A DNA stretch of 64,000 bases from Skermanella mucosa (GTDB lineage: Bacteria > Pseudomonadota > Alphaproteobacteria > Azospirillales > Azospirillaceae). The notes under the pieces are model-generated. The model saw nothing but the letters and a program-made list of their open reading frames with translations, made no database searches and was not told where the DNA came from. The position numbers were made by a program, and so were the translations under genes. Below are positions 49,757 through 58,334 of this stretch, piece after piece (positions within the stretch are counted from its first letter, which is position 1; each line of letters begins with the position of its first letter). The stretch spans positions 1,300,501 to 1,364,500 of the forward strand of contig NZ_CP086106.1 in assembly GCF_016765655.2 (NCBI RefSeq), in the 5' to 3' direction.

Positions 49757-49897
49757 TCAGCCCTGGGCGATCGAGGCGACCAGCAGGAACAGCACCACGG
49801 CGCCGAAGACCGCCCAGCCGACGCGGGTCAGGCGTCGGCGGACGGCGGGGAAGAGCGCCGCCAGGACGGCCAGGATGAGCAGGATCTTGAAAAGCAT
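49757..49897 (-). CDS. 46-residue two-helix membrane mini-protein
   Basis: The frame from ATG 49897 encodes MLFKILLILAVLAALFPAV, a basic turn RRRLTRV and a second helix (GWAVFGAVVLFLLVASIA). AAAGG lies just upstream. It is the last gene on the minus strand after yihY and may belong to the same transcript. The 13-bp gap to the convergent GT61 stop is free of other features. No family is known to me. Confidence 0.6.
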   Translation of the reverse strand: MLFKILLILAVLAALFPAVRRRLTRVGWAVFGAVVLFLLVASIAQG

Positions 49898-49984
49898 GGG
49901 CCTTTGTGCACGCCGCCCGCGATCCGCGCAAGCCTGCCCGCCTTGTCAGTCGCCGTTGTCAGCCGCCGTTGTCCACCACCGTTG

Positions 49985-50887
49985 TCAGCCTGCCCGGCCC
50001 TGGGCCGCCGGCTGCGCGTGGCCGCGTGCCCGGCTGCCGTGGGTCAGGGAGAAGGCCCAGGTGATCTCCGCCCCGAACAGGAAGATCTGGGCGGAGTAGT
50101 ATACCCACATCAGGACGATCACCAGGGCGCCGGCGGCGCCGTAGGCCGACGCGATGTTGCTGCTTCCCAGGTAGAGGCTGATCAGCAGCTTGCCGATCGA
50201 GAACATCACCGCCGTGATGAAGGAGCCGAACCAGACGTCGCGCCACGGGATCCGGGCGTCCGGCAGCATCTTGTAGATCATCGCGAACAGCGTCGTGACC
50301 ACGGCCAGCGAGATCACCAGGTTGGTCACCTGCATCATGAGGTCGAGGCCCGGCATGATGCCGGCGAGATAGTCGCTCAACGCCGTCAATCCCGCGCTCA
50401 CGACCAGCGAGACCAGCAGCAGGAAGCCGATGGCGCCGATCAGCGACAGGCTCAGCAGGCGTACCTTGACCAGCCACACGACGCTCGATCCCTGCGGCGG
50501 CTCGGCCTTCCAGATGACGTTGAGCGAGGACTGGAGTTCGGCGAACACGGTCGTGGCGCCGACGATCAGCGTGACCAGGGCGACAACGGTCGCGATCGTC
50601 CCGGAGACCGGCTTCCCGGCGCTGGCGATCATGGCCTGGAGCGCCGCGGCACCCTCGCGGCCCATCATGCCCTCCAACTGGCCCATCAGGGCCCCCTGCG
50701 CCGCCTCGGGCCCGAACACCAGCCCGGTGATCGCGATGATCAGCAGCAGCATCGGCGCCAGCGAGAACAAGGTATAGAACGCGATCGCCGCGCCCATGCT
50801 GGCTGCCCGGTCCTCAAGCCACCCGTTGAAAGCGGTTACCAGAATCCGCCAGGCTTTTCCGAACGGCACGTGATCCAACCCTTTCAT
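49985..50887 (-). CDS. YihY/BrkB-family inner-membrane protein
   Basis: The 300-residue protein has about six membrane helices and the family stretches RAASMGAAIAFYTLFSLAPMLLLIIAI and LGSSNIASAYGAAGALVIVLMWVYYSAQIFLFGAEITWAF. YihY proteins were once called RNase BN in error; their role is unknown, with suggestions of transport or envelope stress. ATG 50887 lacks a ribosome site and follows a hairpin; GTG 50869 behind AAAGGG is an alternative. It follows the DUF2382 genes on the same strand. Confidence 0.88.
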   Translation of the reverse strand: MKGLDHVPFGKAWRILVTAFNGWLEDRAASMGAAIAFYTLFSLAPMLLLIIAITGLVFGPEAAQGALMGQLEGMMGREGAAALQAMIASAGKPVSGTIATVVALVTLIVGATTVFAELQSSLNVIWKAEPPQGSSVVWLVKVRLLSLSLIGAIGFLLLVSLVVSAGLTALSDYLAGIMPGLDLMMQVTNLVISLAVVTTLFAMIYKMLPDARIPWRDVWFGSFITAVMFSIGKLLISLYLGSSNIASAYGAAGALVIVLMWVYYSAQIFLFGAEITWAFSLTHGSRARGHAQPAAQGRAG

Positions 50888-50892
50888 AGGAA

Positions 50893-50925
50893 ATCCCCGG
50901 CGGCGCCGGAAGCGCCGTCGGGGAT
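50893..50925 (-). terminator. Hairpin directly before yihY
   Basis: ATCCCCGGCGGCGC and GCGCCGTCGGGGAT form a 14-bp stem (one G-T pair) around a 5-nt loop. It ends only a few bases before the annotated yihY start, so it may separate yihY from the DUF2382 genes or control access to its start. Confidence 0.5.
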
Positions 50926-50973
50926 CGGTAGTCCCTGGAACTGCCGGGGACCCGAAGGCCCCGGGCTCCGTCC

Positions 50974-51945
50974 TCAGATGTCGCGGTCGCGATCGACCGC
51001 GCGGTCGGTAGCGGTCCGGTCGGTATCGACGGCCCGATCGACGTCCACCTCGGTTCGGCGCACCGTGTCCGAGACATGCTCGGTCCGCTCGGTGACATCC
51101 TTGCCGACCACGACCTCCTCGGTGATGCGGGCGGTCTTGGAAACGACGGCCTCCTCGGAGGTCTCCGTCAGGTTGACGGTCCGCTCCCGGAAGGCGTCAG
51201 CCCCGGCATCGACGGGACGATCGACCGCGCGGCGTTCCACATGGACCGATTCCTCGCGCAGCCGGACGCTTTCCTCGACCGGCGTCTCGACCACGTAGCT
51301 GCGGACCCGGACGCCGCCGCCCTGGACCTGCCGCTTGCCGACGGCGATCTCCTCCTCGGCGATCGGGATCACGGTCTCCTCGCCGGCGGCAGTCCGGTCG
51401 CCGGTCGTGGTGTTGGAGGTCCGCATGGACGACGCGGCCTCGGTCAGGCCGGTGCCGGTATAGGGGCCGGCATCCTCGTCGTAGCGGCTCCAGCCCTCGG
51501 AACGCCAGCGCGAGCCGCGCTCGTCGATGTCCACCGCGCCATGGTTGCTCATGATCTCCAGGCCGCGCTCGACATTGTCGTCGGCCAGGCGGGCGATCAC
51601 CAGCGCGCCGCCGCGGCGGACGCCCTCGGCATAGACATGGGAGTCGTCCTCGGGAACGCCGGCGCTGCGAAGACGGCTCAGGATGCCGCCCGACGCGGTG
51701 CCGGGCGTCGCCGCCGTCCCGGTCCCTGTGGTCATCCCGGCAGCGCCGGTAATGCCGGGCACGCCGGCGGCCATCGATCCGGCGCCCAGCGACGGGTCGG
51801 AGGCACCGGCGCCGGACAACCCGGCGGAGCCGATTGAGGAACTGTCGATGGTCTCGGTGCCGGTGAAGCCGGCGGCGGAAAGATCGCGGGTGACGCCTTC
51901 GGCTTCGGCGGCACTGTCGTAAAGGGCGACGACGGTCTTTGTCAT
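50974..51945 (-). CDS. Stress protein: 17M-like N-domain with DUF2382 (YsnF-type) domain
   Basis: The 323-residue protein begins MTKTVVALYDSAAEAEGVTRDL, the start of the general stress protein 17M-like fold, interrupted by a low-complexity Gly/Ala/Ser/Thr segment (about 38-88) and resumed with GILSRLRSAGVPEDDSHVYAEGVRRGGALV. From about residue 190 the DUF2382 domain follows (ETVIPIAEEEIAVGKRQVQGGGVRVRSYVVETPVEESV). The end is rich in Asp, Arg, Val and Thr. Such proteins are induced by general stress in several bacteria. The start overlaps the upstream DUF2382 gene by 4 bp. Confidence 0.88.
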   Translation of the reverse strand: MTKTVVALYDSAAEAEGVTRDLSAAGFTGTETIDSSSIGSAGLSGAGASDPSLGAGSMAAGVPGITGAAGMTTGTGTAATPGTASGGILSRLRSAGVPEDDSHVYAEGVRRGGALVIARLADDNVERGLEIMSNHGAVDIDERGSRWRSEGWSRYDEDAGPYTGTGLTEAASSMRTSNTTTGDRTAAGEETVIPIAEEEIAVGKRQVQGGGVRVRSYVVETPVEESVRLREESVHVERRAVDRPVDAGADAFRERTVNLTETSEEAVVSKTARITEEVVVGKDVTERTEHVSDTVRRTEVDVDRAVDTDRTATDRAVDRDRDI

Positions 51946-52379
51946 TGCTTGGCGCTTTCTTTTGCTGTGGATGATCCGGTCGGATCGCCGTCGGCGGTCT
52001 CGCGCTCGACGATTACGTCCTGCGACCGGAGCGTTACGTTTTCCTGATGGCGGCTTTCCGTCCTGCGGCGACGGATATGGATCTCCTCGCGCAGGAACAG
52101 CCGCTTTTCGACGACAAGGCGTTCTTCGACGACCGGTATCACCAGCGTTTCGCCGTCGTCGTAGACTTCCGGCGTCTCGTGGATTTCCCGGTCGATCGCG
52201 ACCCTTTCCACGTCGACGGCGACGGATGCCAATGCCTGGTCGATCGCCTGTTCGTGCTCGCGCGTCACGGTCCGTACCCGGACCCGGCCGGTCTCGACCT
52301 CGCGCGTGCCGATCCTCAGCTCTTCCTCGACAACCGGAATGGTCTGCGGCCGTGTCTGGTCGTCCGGTCGATCCGCCAT
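51942..52379 (-). CDS. DUF2382-domain protein
   Basis: ATG 52379 gives 145 residues; the 25-codon upstream extension is unlikely. The domain has the pattern TIPVVEEELRIGTREVETGRVRVRTVTREHEQ and a second half LVIPVVEERLVVEKRLFLREEIHI, so two copies of the repeat are present. Function is unknown. It overlaps the next gene by 4 bp and lies 14 bp after the small TM protein gene, which supports one operon. Confidence 0.88.
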   Translation of the reverse strand: MADRPDDQTRPQTIPVVEEELRIGTREVETGRVRVRTVTREHEQAIDQALASVAVDVERVAIDREIHETPEVYDDGETLVIPVVEERLVVEKRLFLREEIHIRRRRTESRHQENVTLRSQDVIVERETADGDPTGSSTAKESAKQ

Positions 52380-52393
52380 GTCTTGGGGCCTTA

Positions 52394-52663
52394 TCAGAAC
52401 AGGTAGAGCAGGGCGAGGATGATCAGGACCACCACGACGGCGGGAATGATCCATTTCGCGGGCGAAGCCGCCGTCGCCGCGCTGGCCTTGCGGTTCGCGT
52501 CACCCGCCGTGTCGGTCGAACCGGCTGCGGTCGACGCGGTCCCGAGGGAACTGGCGCCGGCCGTCCCGGCGGTGGTGGAGGCGGCGGTGTCGCTGCCGGT
52601 CGAATAGACGCCTATCTTGTCAGGATTTGCGCCGCGTGCCGATGTGTCGTCCGTGTTCGTCAT
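52394..52663 (-). CDS. Small tail-anchored membrane protein
   Basis: The 89-residue protein has a Ser/Thr/Ala/Gly-rich, weakly acidic front (about 65 residues) and one C-terminal helix (KWIIPAVVVVLIILALLYLF). It is the first gene of the DUF2382 operon. I do not recognise the family; similar Ala/Thr-rich tail-anchored proteins accompany DUF2382 genes in related bacteria, as far as I recall. Confidence 0.75.
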   Translation of the reverse strand: MTNTDDTSARGANPDKIGVYSTGSDTAASTTAGTAGASSLGTASTAAGSTDTAGDANRKASAATAASPAKWIIPAVVVVLIILALLYLF

Positions 52664-53035
52664 GGGGGGCGAACCTCTCGTGATTGTCGATCCAGATGTG
52701 CAACCACAACAGCGGCGACCGGCATTGATCGCGCGGACTAATTTGGGCCGTGTTTATCCCAAAAGAGCAATCGGGGGGGCACCTGCTCGGAGCGGGCGAC
52801 GCGAAGCATCCGCGCTTCCAATAGCGAACGCCCCGGAAGCTGGTGCTTCCGGGGCGCTTCACTGCGGCTTTCTGGTCCGCCGTTCCGTATGTCCGGAGCC
52901 GCCCTGAATGGACGGCCCGGTACCGGGGCGGCGGAATAATCAAGGACGATGCAGGGGGCGGCACCGTTCCGACGCCGGCGCTCCGGGATACCAGTCCTGG
53001 AGCGCGAATGGGTAATCCGCCGGCTTTCCGCTCGG
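52664..53035. other. Gap between the DUF2382 operon and HU
   Basis: This stretch of 372 bases should carry the promoter of the minus-strand DUF2382 operon. I searched by eye for the alphaproteobacterial general-stress motif GGAAC with GTT at 16-18 bp and did not find a good copy. The only clear structure is the hairpin at 52829-52856. No coding frame looks genuine. Confidence 0.4.
52829..52856. terminator. Perfect hairpin downstream of HU
   Basis: CGCCCCGGAAGC and GCTTCCGGGGCG pair over 12 bp around TGGT. It lies 180 bp after the HU stop on the minus strand. No T-run follows on either strand, so it is a possible bidirectional terminator. Confidence 0.5.
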
Positions 53036-53311
53036 TCAGCCGTTCAGGGCGTCCTTGAGGCCCTTGGCTGCCGAAAACTTCGCCTGCTTCGACGCAGCGA
53101 TGGTGATCTTCTCGCCGCTCTGGGGATTGCGCCCTTCGCGAGCGGCCCGTTCAGCCACGCTGAAGCTGCCGAAGTTCGGAACCTTGACCTCGTCGCCGGA
53201 CGCCAAAGCCTGGGCGATGACAGTGAACGCGGCGTCGACCGCCTTGCCGGCATCCGCTTTCGTCTGCCCCGTCTGGTCGGCCACGGCGGCCACGAGTTCG
53301 GCTCGATTCAT
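53036..53311 (-). CDS. hup: HU-family DNA-binding protein
   Basis: The 91-residue protein starts MNRAELVAAVADQTGQTKADAGKAVDA and has the arm region KVPNFGSFSVAERAAREGRNPQSGEKITIAASKQAKFSAAKGLKDAL. It dimerises and bends DNA without strong sequence preference. GAGGAG stands 4 nt before the ATG. A possible -10 TATAGA lies upstream on the minus strand, but the -35 is poor. It is monocistronic. Confidence 0.95.
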   Translation of the reverse strand: MNRAELVAAVADQTGQTKADAGKAVDAAFTVIAQALASGDEVKVPNFGSFSVAERAAREGRNPQSGEKITIAASKQAKFSAAKGLKDALNG

Positions 53312-53686
53312 GGTGCTCCTCGATAATCACTGGTTTCGGATCTTGCACAACGTCGGGCGTCTATAAGCCACGAACACTAAGAGGTAATGAAGAATGGCTT
53401 CTGTCCAGCGCTTTCCCGTTGGCCCTGTCTCTTGGGGCGGAGTTGTCACAACGCTGCATCACCAGAACCCCCCTTTCGGGTTGGGAATCGTGCAAAGCCT
53501 GCCTTGGCTGCACGTGGCCTGTCAGAAATCAAGCGGCAATTCTCAGTTCGGCGGCGGCGCGGCGGCGCTGGATGGAATCGCCGGACGGCACCTCCGCGAG
53601 TAGGATCTGTTGTATCCGGTGCCGCCGCGCGCTCACGTGCGGTCGCCGAAACACGGTTGGACAGCGCCAGCGCAAGAGGATCGACC
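53312..53686. other. Gap upstream of HU
   Basis: These 375 bases separate HU from a divergent small gene. An open frame reads through from 53387 into the small gene but has no ribosome site and atypical composition. Nothing else is supported. Confidence 0.35.
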
Positions 53687-53980
53687 ATGGCTGACGAAAA
53701 CTCGAAAGACAGCGAAGCGCCGCCGAGGACGGAGGCGGTGCCTCCCGCCGTGCCGGAAGCAAGTGACAGCGGCATCTCGGCGTGGCAGCCGGGAACGGCG
53801 GGCGGATCGCCGCCCGAAACGCCGATGCCGCCGTCCGATGCGCCGGGCGGCGAGACCGACATCGCGGCGGTTCGGGGCCGGATCGCCGAACTGCAGCGCG
53901 AGATCGACCGCCTTGGCGCGCTTGTCGACGGAGCTGTCGGCAAGCTTTCGCGGGACGACGGGAGAGGCGGCGGCCGTTAA
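53687..53980 (+). CDS. Small acidic protein with C-terminal coiled coil
   Basis: From ATG 53687 (AGAGGA upstream) a 97-residue protein is read. The first 60 residues are Pro, Glu, Ala and Ser-rich and probably disordered. Residues 62-88 (DIAAVRGRIAELQREIDRLGALVDGAVGKL) form a heptad helix. No family is recognised. It is divergent from HU. Confidence 0.6.
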   Translation: MADENSKDSEAPPRTEAVPPAVPEASDSGISAWQPGTAGGSPPETPMPPSDAPGGETDIAAVRGRIAELQREIDRLGALVDGAVGKLSRDDGRGGGR

Positions 53981-54140
53981 GGCGCCGCGATCCCGGTGCC
54001 AGCCAGGATTCTGTTCGCCGGATTTTAACTTAATAATAATGTGGAAACAAAAGATCCACATATAATTTGGGATATCCTGTTGACCTGATGGGATTTGGCC
54101 GCAAATATGACGGCGACCCTTCGGGGTCCGCGGGCATTTG

Positions 54141-54356
54141 ATGGACTCAGCTTGCGCCGCGTCACCAAACGCTAAAGCGCCACGAACAGGATCGTGGCTC
54201 GAATTCGAGGAGACCGATCATGTCCACGGCCCATCGCCCCGGACCTTCCGCGCGCGGCTTCAGGAAAATGCCGATCCGTTGTCGCTGATCGCGGCCACGT
54301 TCGCCCCTATCCCGTATCAGACCGGAGGCGGCACAGGAGTGCCGGCCTCCGCATAG
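54141..54356 (+). CDS. Doubtful small protein
   Basis: The 71-codon frame from ATG 54141 (MDSACAASPNAKAPRTGSWL) has no clear ribosome site and no recognisable feature. It follows a distinctly A/T-rich patch (about 54020-54080). It is listed because it sits in line with two small plus-strand genes; chance is as likely. Confidence 0.3.
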   Translation: MDSACAASPNAKAPRTGSWLEFEETDHVHGPSPRTFRARLQENADPLSLIAATFAPIPYQTGGGTGVPASA

Positions 54357-54372
54357 GCATCGGAGCCGTGCC

Positions 54373-54597
54373 ATGACCCCCGCGCGTGCATACGCCATCG
54401 AAGTTCAAGGAAACCAGGCCGGCGTCGTCGTCGCCGACGCCAACCGCTTCATCTTCTTCGCCGCCGACCGGGCTTTCGGGGCCCTTGACCGCAAATCCTT
54501 CCGCAGCCCCGCCGAGGCGGAACGGGCGGCCCGGGATGTGCTTCATCGCCGGCGGTCCATTCCGAGTCGAGGAGCGGCATATGTCCGACATCGGTGA
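54373..54597 (+). CDS. Small protein of unknown function
   Basis: The 74-residue frame reads TPARAYAIEVQGNQAGVVVADANRFIFFAADRAFGALDRKSF and then SPAEAERAARDVL, a beta hairpin-like start followed by an amphipathic helix, which resembles a real compact domain. The last 17 residues overlap the next mini-gene in another frame. No strong ribosome site precedes it. Family unknown. Confidence 0.5.
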   Translation: MTPARAYAIEVQGNQAGVVVADANRFIFFAADRAFGALDRKSFRSPAEAERAARDVLHRRRSIPSRGAAYVRHR

Positions 54598-54679
54598 ACT
54601 GGTCAGGAACCTGTCGCTCTATTCGGCCGGCATCGCCCTGCTGTGTCTCGCCTTCATGCTGATTGTCCAGGCGTTCTGA
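54581..54679 (+). CDS. 32-residue single-helix membrane mini-protein
   Basis: GAGGAGCGGC stands just before ATG 54581. The product is MSDIGELVRNLSLYSAGIA, then LLCLAFMLIVQAF, one predicted membrane helix. It overlaps the end of the previous small gene by 17 bp, which suggests coupling. Too short for homology by eye. Confidence 0.5.
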   Translation: MSDIGELVRNLSLYSAGIALLCLAFMLIVQAF

Positions 54680-54723
54680 CTTGTCCCAGCCCCGGCGAAT
54701 TACCGGGAAGGCCGGTCCGCTCC

Positions 54724-55743
54724 TCAGCGGACCGGCTGGTCGCCGGTTTCCGGTGCCAGTTCCATCCCGCGCCCGCCGATACCGGCCGCCTCGGCGATCC
54801 GGCGGCTGATGCCTCGCGCGACCCGTCCGCCGAATCGCTGCGACGTGGTGACGGGTTGAAGCGCCAATGCCACCGATGCGGTGCCAACGGCCTTGAACAG
54901 CCGCCGTTCCGCGAAATGGATGCTGGTATTGCGGTAGTATTGGCTGCCCACCCCGGCCACCGCCTCGCGCAACCGCACGATGGCCGGCCGTGCCGACCGT
55001 GCCGCGACGAAATCGTCCAGTTCCAGGTCGCAGCCGGCCAGGCGAGCCCTGTTCCTCGCCTCGATGAAGGAGAACAGCACGCGCTGCTTGGCGGACCGAT
55101 GGGCCGTCACGCTCTGGCCGTGGATCCGGTAATGGGTCAGGACCTTGGGCAGTGTCCGGACCTGGCCGCGGTCGGCCAGCCGGCTCAACAGTTCGATGTC
55201 CTCGGCGCCGTCGAAACGCGGATCGTACCCGCCGAGTTCCAGGGCGAGGTCGCGTCTGAACATGACGGTCGGGCCGAGCACATAGATCACCTTGCCGGTT
55301 CGGCGAGCCTCTTCGAATTCCGAGGCATTCACCGGCCCGAGCTGGGTTCCGCGCAGGCGGCGGCCGTGACGGCTGATAAGGCGGGCACCGCCACCCCAGC
55401 AGACCACGTCCGGATGACGTTCCGCTGCCCTGACCTGGGTTTCAAGCCGGTCCGGCACGGCGATGTCGTCGGCATCGAGCCGCGCGATCCAGGGAAACCG
55501 GGCCTCCCGCAGGCCGACATTGCAGTTCCTGCTGACGCCGCCATGCTGGTTGCGGATGAGCCTGATCCGCCCGTCCTTACCGGCCAGTTCCTCGACGATC
55601 CCGATGGTGTCGTCCGTGGAGCCATCGTCACAGACCAGAAGCTCGAAATGGGGAAAGGTCTGGGCGATGACGCTGTCGATGGCTTCACGGATGAAGGCCG
55701 AAGAATTGTACGATGGCATGACGATGCTGATCATGGTGCTCAC
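54724..55743 (-). CDS. GT2-family glycosyltransferase
   Basis: The frame starts at GTG 55743 or ATG 55734. The 339-residue product has the GT-A fold marks of family 2: ISIVMPSYNSSAFIREAIDSV, LLVCDDGSTDDT and the metal-binding DADD of WIARLDADDIAVPDR, plus GAEDIELLSRL further on. It probably adds a sugar to a surface glycan. No export or partner genes adjoin it, and the upstream region is A/T-rich, so it may have been gained with the neighbouring gap. Confidence 0.9.
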   Translation of the reverse strand: MSTMISIVMPSYNSSAFIREAIDSVIAQTFPHFELLVCDDGSTDDTIGIVEELAGKDGRIRLIRNQHGGVSRNCNVGLREARFPWIARLDADDIAVPDRLETQVRAAERHPDVVCWGGGARLISRHGRRLRGTQLGPVNASEFEEARRTGKVIYVLGPTVMFRRDLALELGGYDPRFDGAEDIELLSRLADRGQVRTLPKVLTHYRIHGQSVTAHRSAKQRVLFSFIEARNRARLAGCDLELDDFVAARSARPAIVRLREAVAGVGSQYYRNTSIHFAERRLFKAVGTASVALALQPVTTSQRFGGRVARGISRRIAEAAGIGGRGMELAPETGDQPVR

Positions 55744-56693
55744 ATGAGTTTGCCGTCACAGACGGAAGGTGGCGTTTGATCGATCGTGCCGCGAACGACC
55801 GGTTACGGGGTAGGGCGTGTATCGGCATCGACAAAGCCGTGGCAGTAATCAGGGTTGCTCGGCCTCGCCGCACCATTCAAAACTTCCAGGGCATCATTGA
55901 CAAAACTCTTGAATATCTTGGCATCCGAATACATGAAGCTTCAGGAGGTTTTTTTGATGCGAATTGAGTTGATCTTTCGCGAATCTCCATCGGTTCATGA
56001 TTTACTATCAGAGGGTTGTCGCCGAGGGTCAAATGCTAAGCTGTTTTAGGCCGATCGGGCACTCGAATGCGCAAATTTTAACCGGAAGAAGATAAAGTGC
56101 CCCATGCAATGGTAAGAAAATGGTGGCACGTTTCTCCAATAGCATGTCATCCGAAGTTCATTTGATCATGGCTTCAGTAAAATTACGGAATAATTATTTT
56201 AGAAGGCCGAGTTATATTTTCACATTACAGAATAAATACGTGATTCTGGTGTATGTCACGAAATGTGCGGTTCAAGCGGCTTGCAGGTCTCATGCTTCTG
56301 CGATGATCCCTCGCTGGAAACTTCGTTTCGCCGATCCTGCAAAAAGAGATGGCAGAATGTGTAGATAAATTAAAAATTTCTTTAAAAGAAATTGCATCCG
56401 GAATGCCCGCACCGCGAGGTCATGCCGAGTCAGAAGCGTTATTGCTCCGTCAGGCCCGCGGAATCGGGCCATTCTTACGTGGATGTCTCCAACCTGATTG
56501 ATAATTTGAATGGCATAATGAAGAGCTGTTCAATACTTGGTATTTATTATTTTAATCGCGTTATGGCGATTTCGATTAAGGAAAACTCCCAAGGTCTTAT
56601 CCAAAAGGGCGTATGGACATTCCCGGCTAGCCGGGAGCTATATAACTCATCTCTTGCGGAAACCAAATTTTGGTGAACTTGGTAAGTAATACG
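55744..56693. other. AT-rich 950-bp region without a supported gene
   Basis: Between the divergent GT2 and GMC genes lies the most A/T-rich stretch of the window (notably 55960-56260 and 56370-56700). Several short frames exist, but none has a ribosome site plus sensible composition. It may be a relic of transferred DNA, a large control region, or hold an unrecognised RNA. A perfect 16-bp palindrome occurs at 56621-56636. Confidence 0.55.
56621..56636. promoter_or_regulatory. Perfect 16-bp palindrome upstream of the GMC gene
   Basis: TCCCGGCTAGCCGGGA is an exact palindrome, GC-rich within A/T-rich surroundings, 57 bp before the GMC start. It has the form of an operator for a dimeric repressor; no regulator gene is adjacent. 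Confidence 0.5.
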
Positions 56694-58289
56694 ATGATCA
56701 CGGATCTTCGCAGCTTGACCAACGGAACATCAATTGAAACCGACGTCTGTATAGTTGGCGCCGGTGCTGCCGGCATTACGTTGGCAATGGAACTTCTAGG
56801 GCATGATTTTCGTGTCTGTCTTCTAGAAAGCGGCGGTCTGGACTTCGAGGACGATATCCAGGCCTTGAATGACGGCGACTGCGTCGGCGAACATCGGGTC
56901 GATCTGCTGTGGAGCCGCCTGCGTTATTTCGGCGGAACCACAGGCCACTGGGGTGGCAATTGCGCGCCGCTCGACGAGCATGATTTCGAGGAACGCGCCT
57001 GGGTGCCGGACAGCGGCTGGCCGTTCCCGAAAACGGAGCTGGATGACAGCTATCCCAAGGCCTACGAATATTGCGAGCTGCCGTCGGGCAATTTCTCGGC
57101 CGACTACTGGGCGGCGCAGTCCGCGTCCTTCCGGGAGCGGCGGATCGCCCTGGCGGGCGATCCGATCGGCGAGAAGATCATGCTGAAAAGCCCGCCGACC
57201 CGCTTCGGCGAGGTCTATCGGACAGCGCTGGCCAGGCCGGGGAATCGATGCGACGTCTATCTCCACGCCAATGTCGTGGAGATCGAAACCACCGAGGAGG
57301 CCAGCCGGGTCACCGCCCTGAGGACCCGGGGTATCGACGGGCAGACCTGCCGCTTCCGCGCGGGCATTTATATCCTGGCGTCGGGAATCGAGAACGCGCG
57401 CCTGCTGCTGCTGTCGAACCGCGTTCGCCCCCGGGGGCTGGGCAATGACCACGACCTGGTCGGCCGCTACTTCATGGCGCACACGACTCTCCGCACCGGG
57501 CGGGCGATGCTGTCGCTGCCGGAAGGAACCGCCAGCTATTACGCGACCCTCGGGTGGGAGCAGCGTTTCCTCAGCGAGATAAACCCCTTCATCGACGCGC
57601 TGCAGCCCAGCCGCGCCGCGCAGGAGCGCGAGGGTATCCTGAACAGCGTCGTGTTCTTCGAGGAAAGCTACGAAGGCGAAAAGACTCCCGGCTTCGTCGC
57701 CATGCGACGGATCGCCAAGCAGATCGTCCATGGCCGCATGCCACCCAACCTGTTGCGTGATCTCGGGATCGTGGTCGGCGACCTGGACGAGGTGGTGAAG
57801 GCCCTCTATGCCCGGAGTTTCGGCGACCGCAGCTACAAGATCCTCCAGACCCGGTTCTTCTGCGAGCAAGCGCCCGACCGGGACAGCCGGGTCATGCTCG
57901 GGGACGATCTCGACGCACTGGGGCAAAGGAAGCTGGTCCTGGATTGGCGGTTGAACGACCTGGACAAGCGCACGATCATCAGGACCCAGAAACTGCTGGC
58001 GGAGCAGTTCGGGGCACTCGGCGTCGGGCGTCTCCAGGTGGAGTTCGACTCCGAAGCCGACCCGTGGCCCAAGGGCGTCGACTCCTCGGCCCATTTCATG
58101 GGGACGACCCGGATGAGCACCGATCCCCGCCGCGGTGTCGTCGATGGCGACTGCCGGGTCCACGGCATCGACAATCTTTACGTGGCCGGCGGGTCGGTGA
58201 TGCCCACGTCGGGCGCCACCATGGTGACCGTGAACATCGTGGCGTTGGCCGTGCGCCTGGCGGGACACCTGCGGAGCCGGCTGAGTTGA
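56694..58289 (+). CDS. FAD-dependent GMC-family oxidoreductase
   Basis: ATG 56694 gives 531 residues; GTG and TTG a few codons upstream are alternatives and none has a good ribosome site. The FAD dinucleotide motif is VCIVGAGAAGITLAMEL, followed by GGTTGHWGGNCAPLD. The C-terminal GMC part has HFMGTTRMS and NLYVAGGSVMPTSGATMVTVNIVALAVRLA, in which an active-site His/Asn pair would lie. GMC enzymes oxidise alcohols or sugars. No own signal peptide is seen. The next gene encodes a Tat-exported small protein, so the enzyme may be carried out with it and act on a sugar or polyol in the periplasm. Confidence 0.9.
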   Translation: MITDLRSLTNGTSIETDVCIVGAGAAGITLAMELLGHDFRVCLLESGGLDFEDDIQALNDGDCVGEHRVDLLWSRLRYFGGTTGHWGGNCAPLDEHDFEERAWVPDSGWPFPKTELDDSYPKAYEYCELPSGNFSADYWAAQSASFRERRIALAGDPIGEKIMLKSPPTRFGEVYRTALARPGNRCDVYLHANVVEIETTEEASRVTALRTRGIDGQTCRFRAGIYILASGIENARLLLLSNRVRPRGLGNDHDLVGRYFMAHTTLRTGRAMLSLPEGTASYYATLGWEQRFLSEINPFIDALQPSRAAQEREGILNSVVFFEESYEGEKTPGFVAMRRIAKQIVHGRMPPNLLRDLGIVVGDLDEVVKALYARSFGDRSYKILQTRFFCEQAPDRDSRVMLGDDLDALGQRKLVLDWRLNDLDKRTIIRTQKLLAEQFGALGVGRLQVEFDSEADPWPKGVDSSAHFMGTTRMSTDPRRGVVDGDCRVHGIDNLYVAGGSVMPTSGATMVTVNIVALAVRLAGHLRSRLS

Positions 58290-58334
58290 GCCGGCTGAGT
58301 TAAATTGGGGGAACATCCCGAGCGGAGACCGAAG

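Noticed and set aside
56392-56676. 94-codon frame in the AT-rich gap
   Set aside because: No ribosome site, unusual composition and no recognisable feature; stop lies just before the GMC start by chance.
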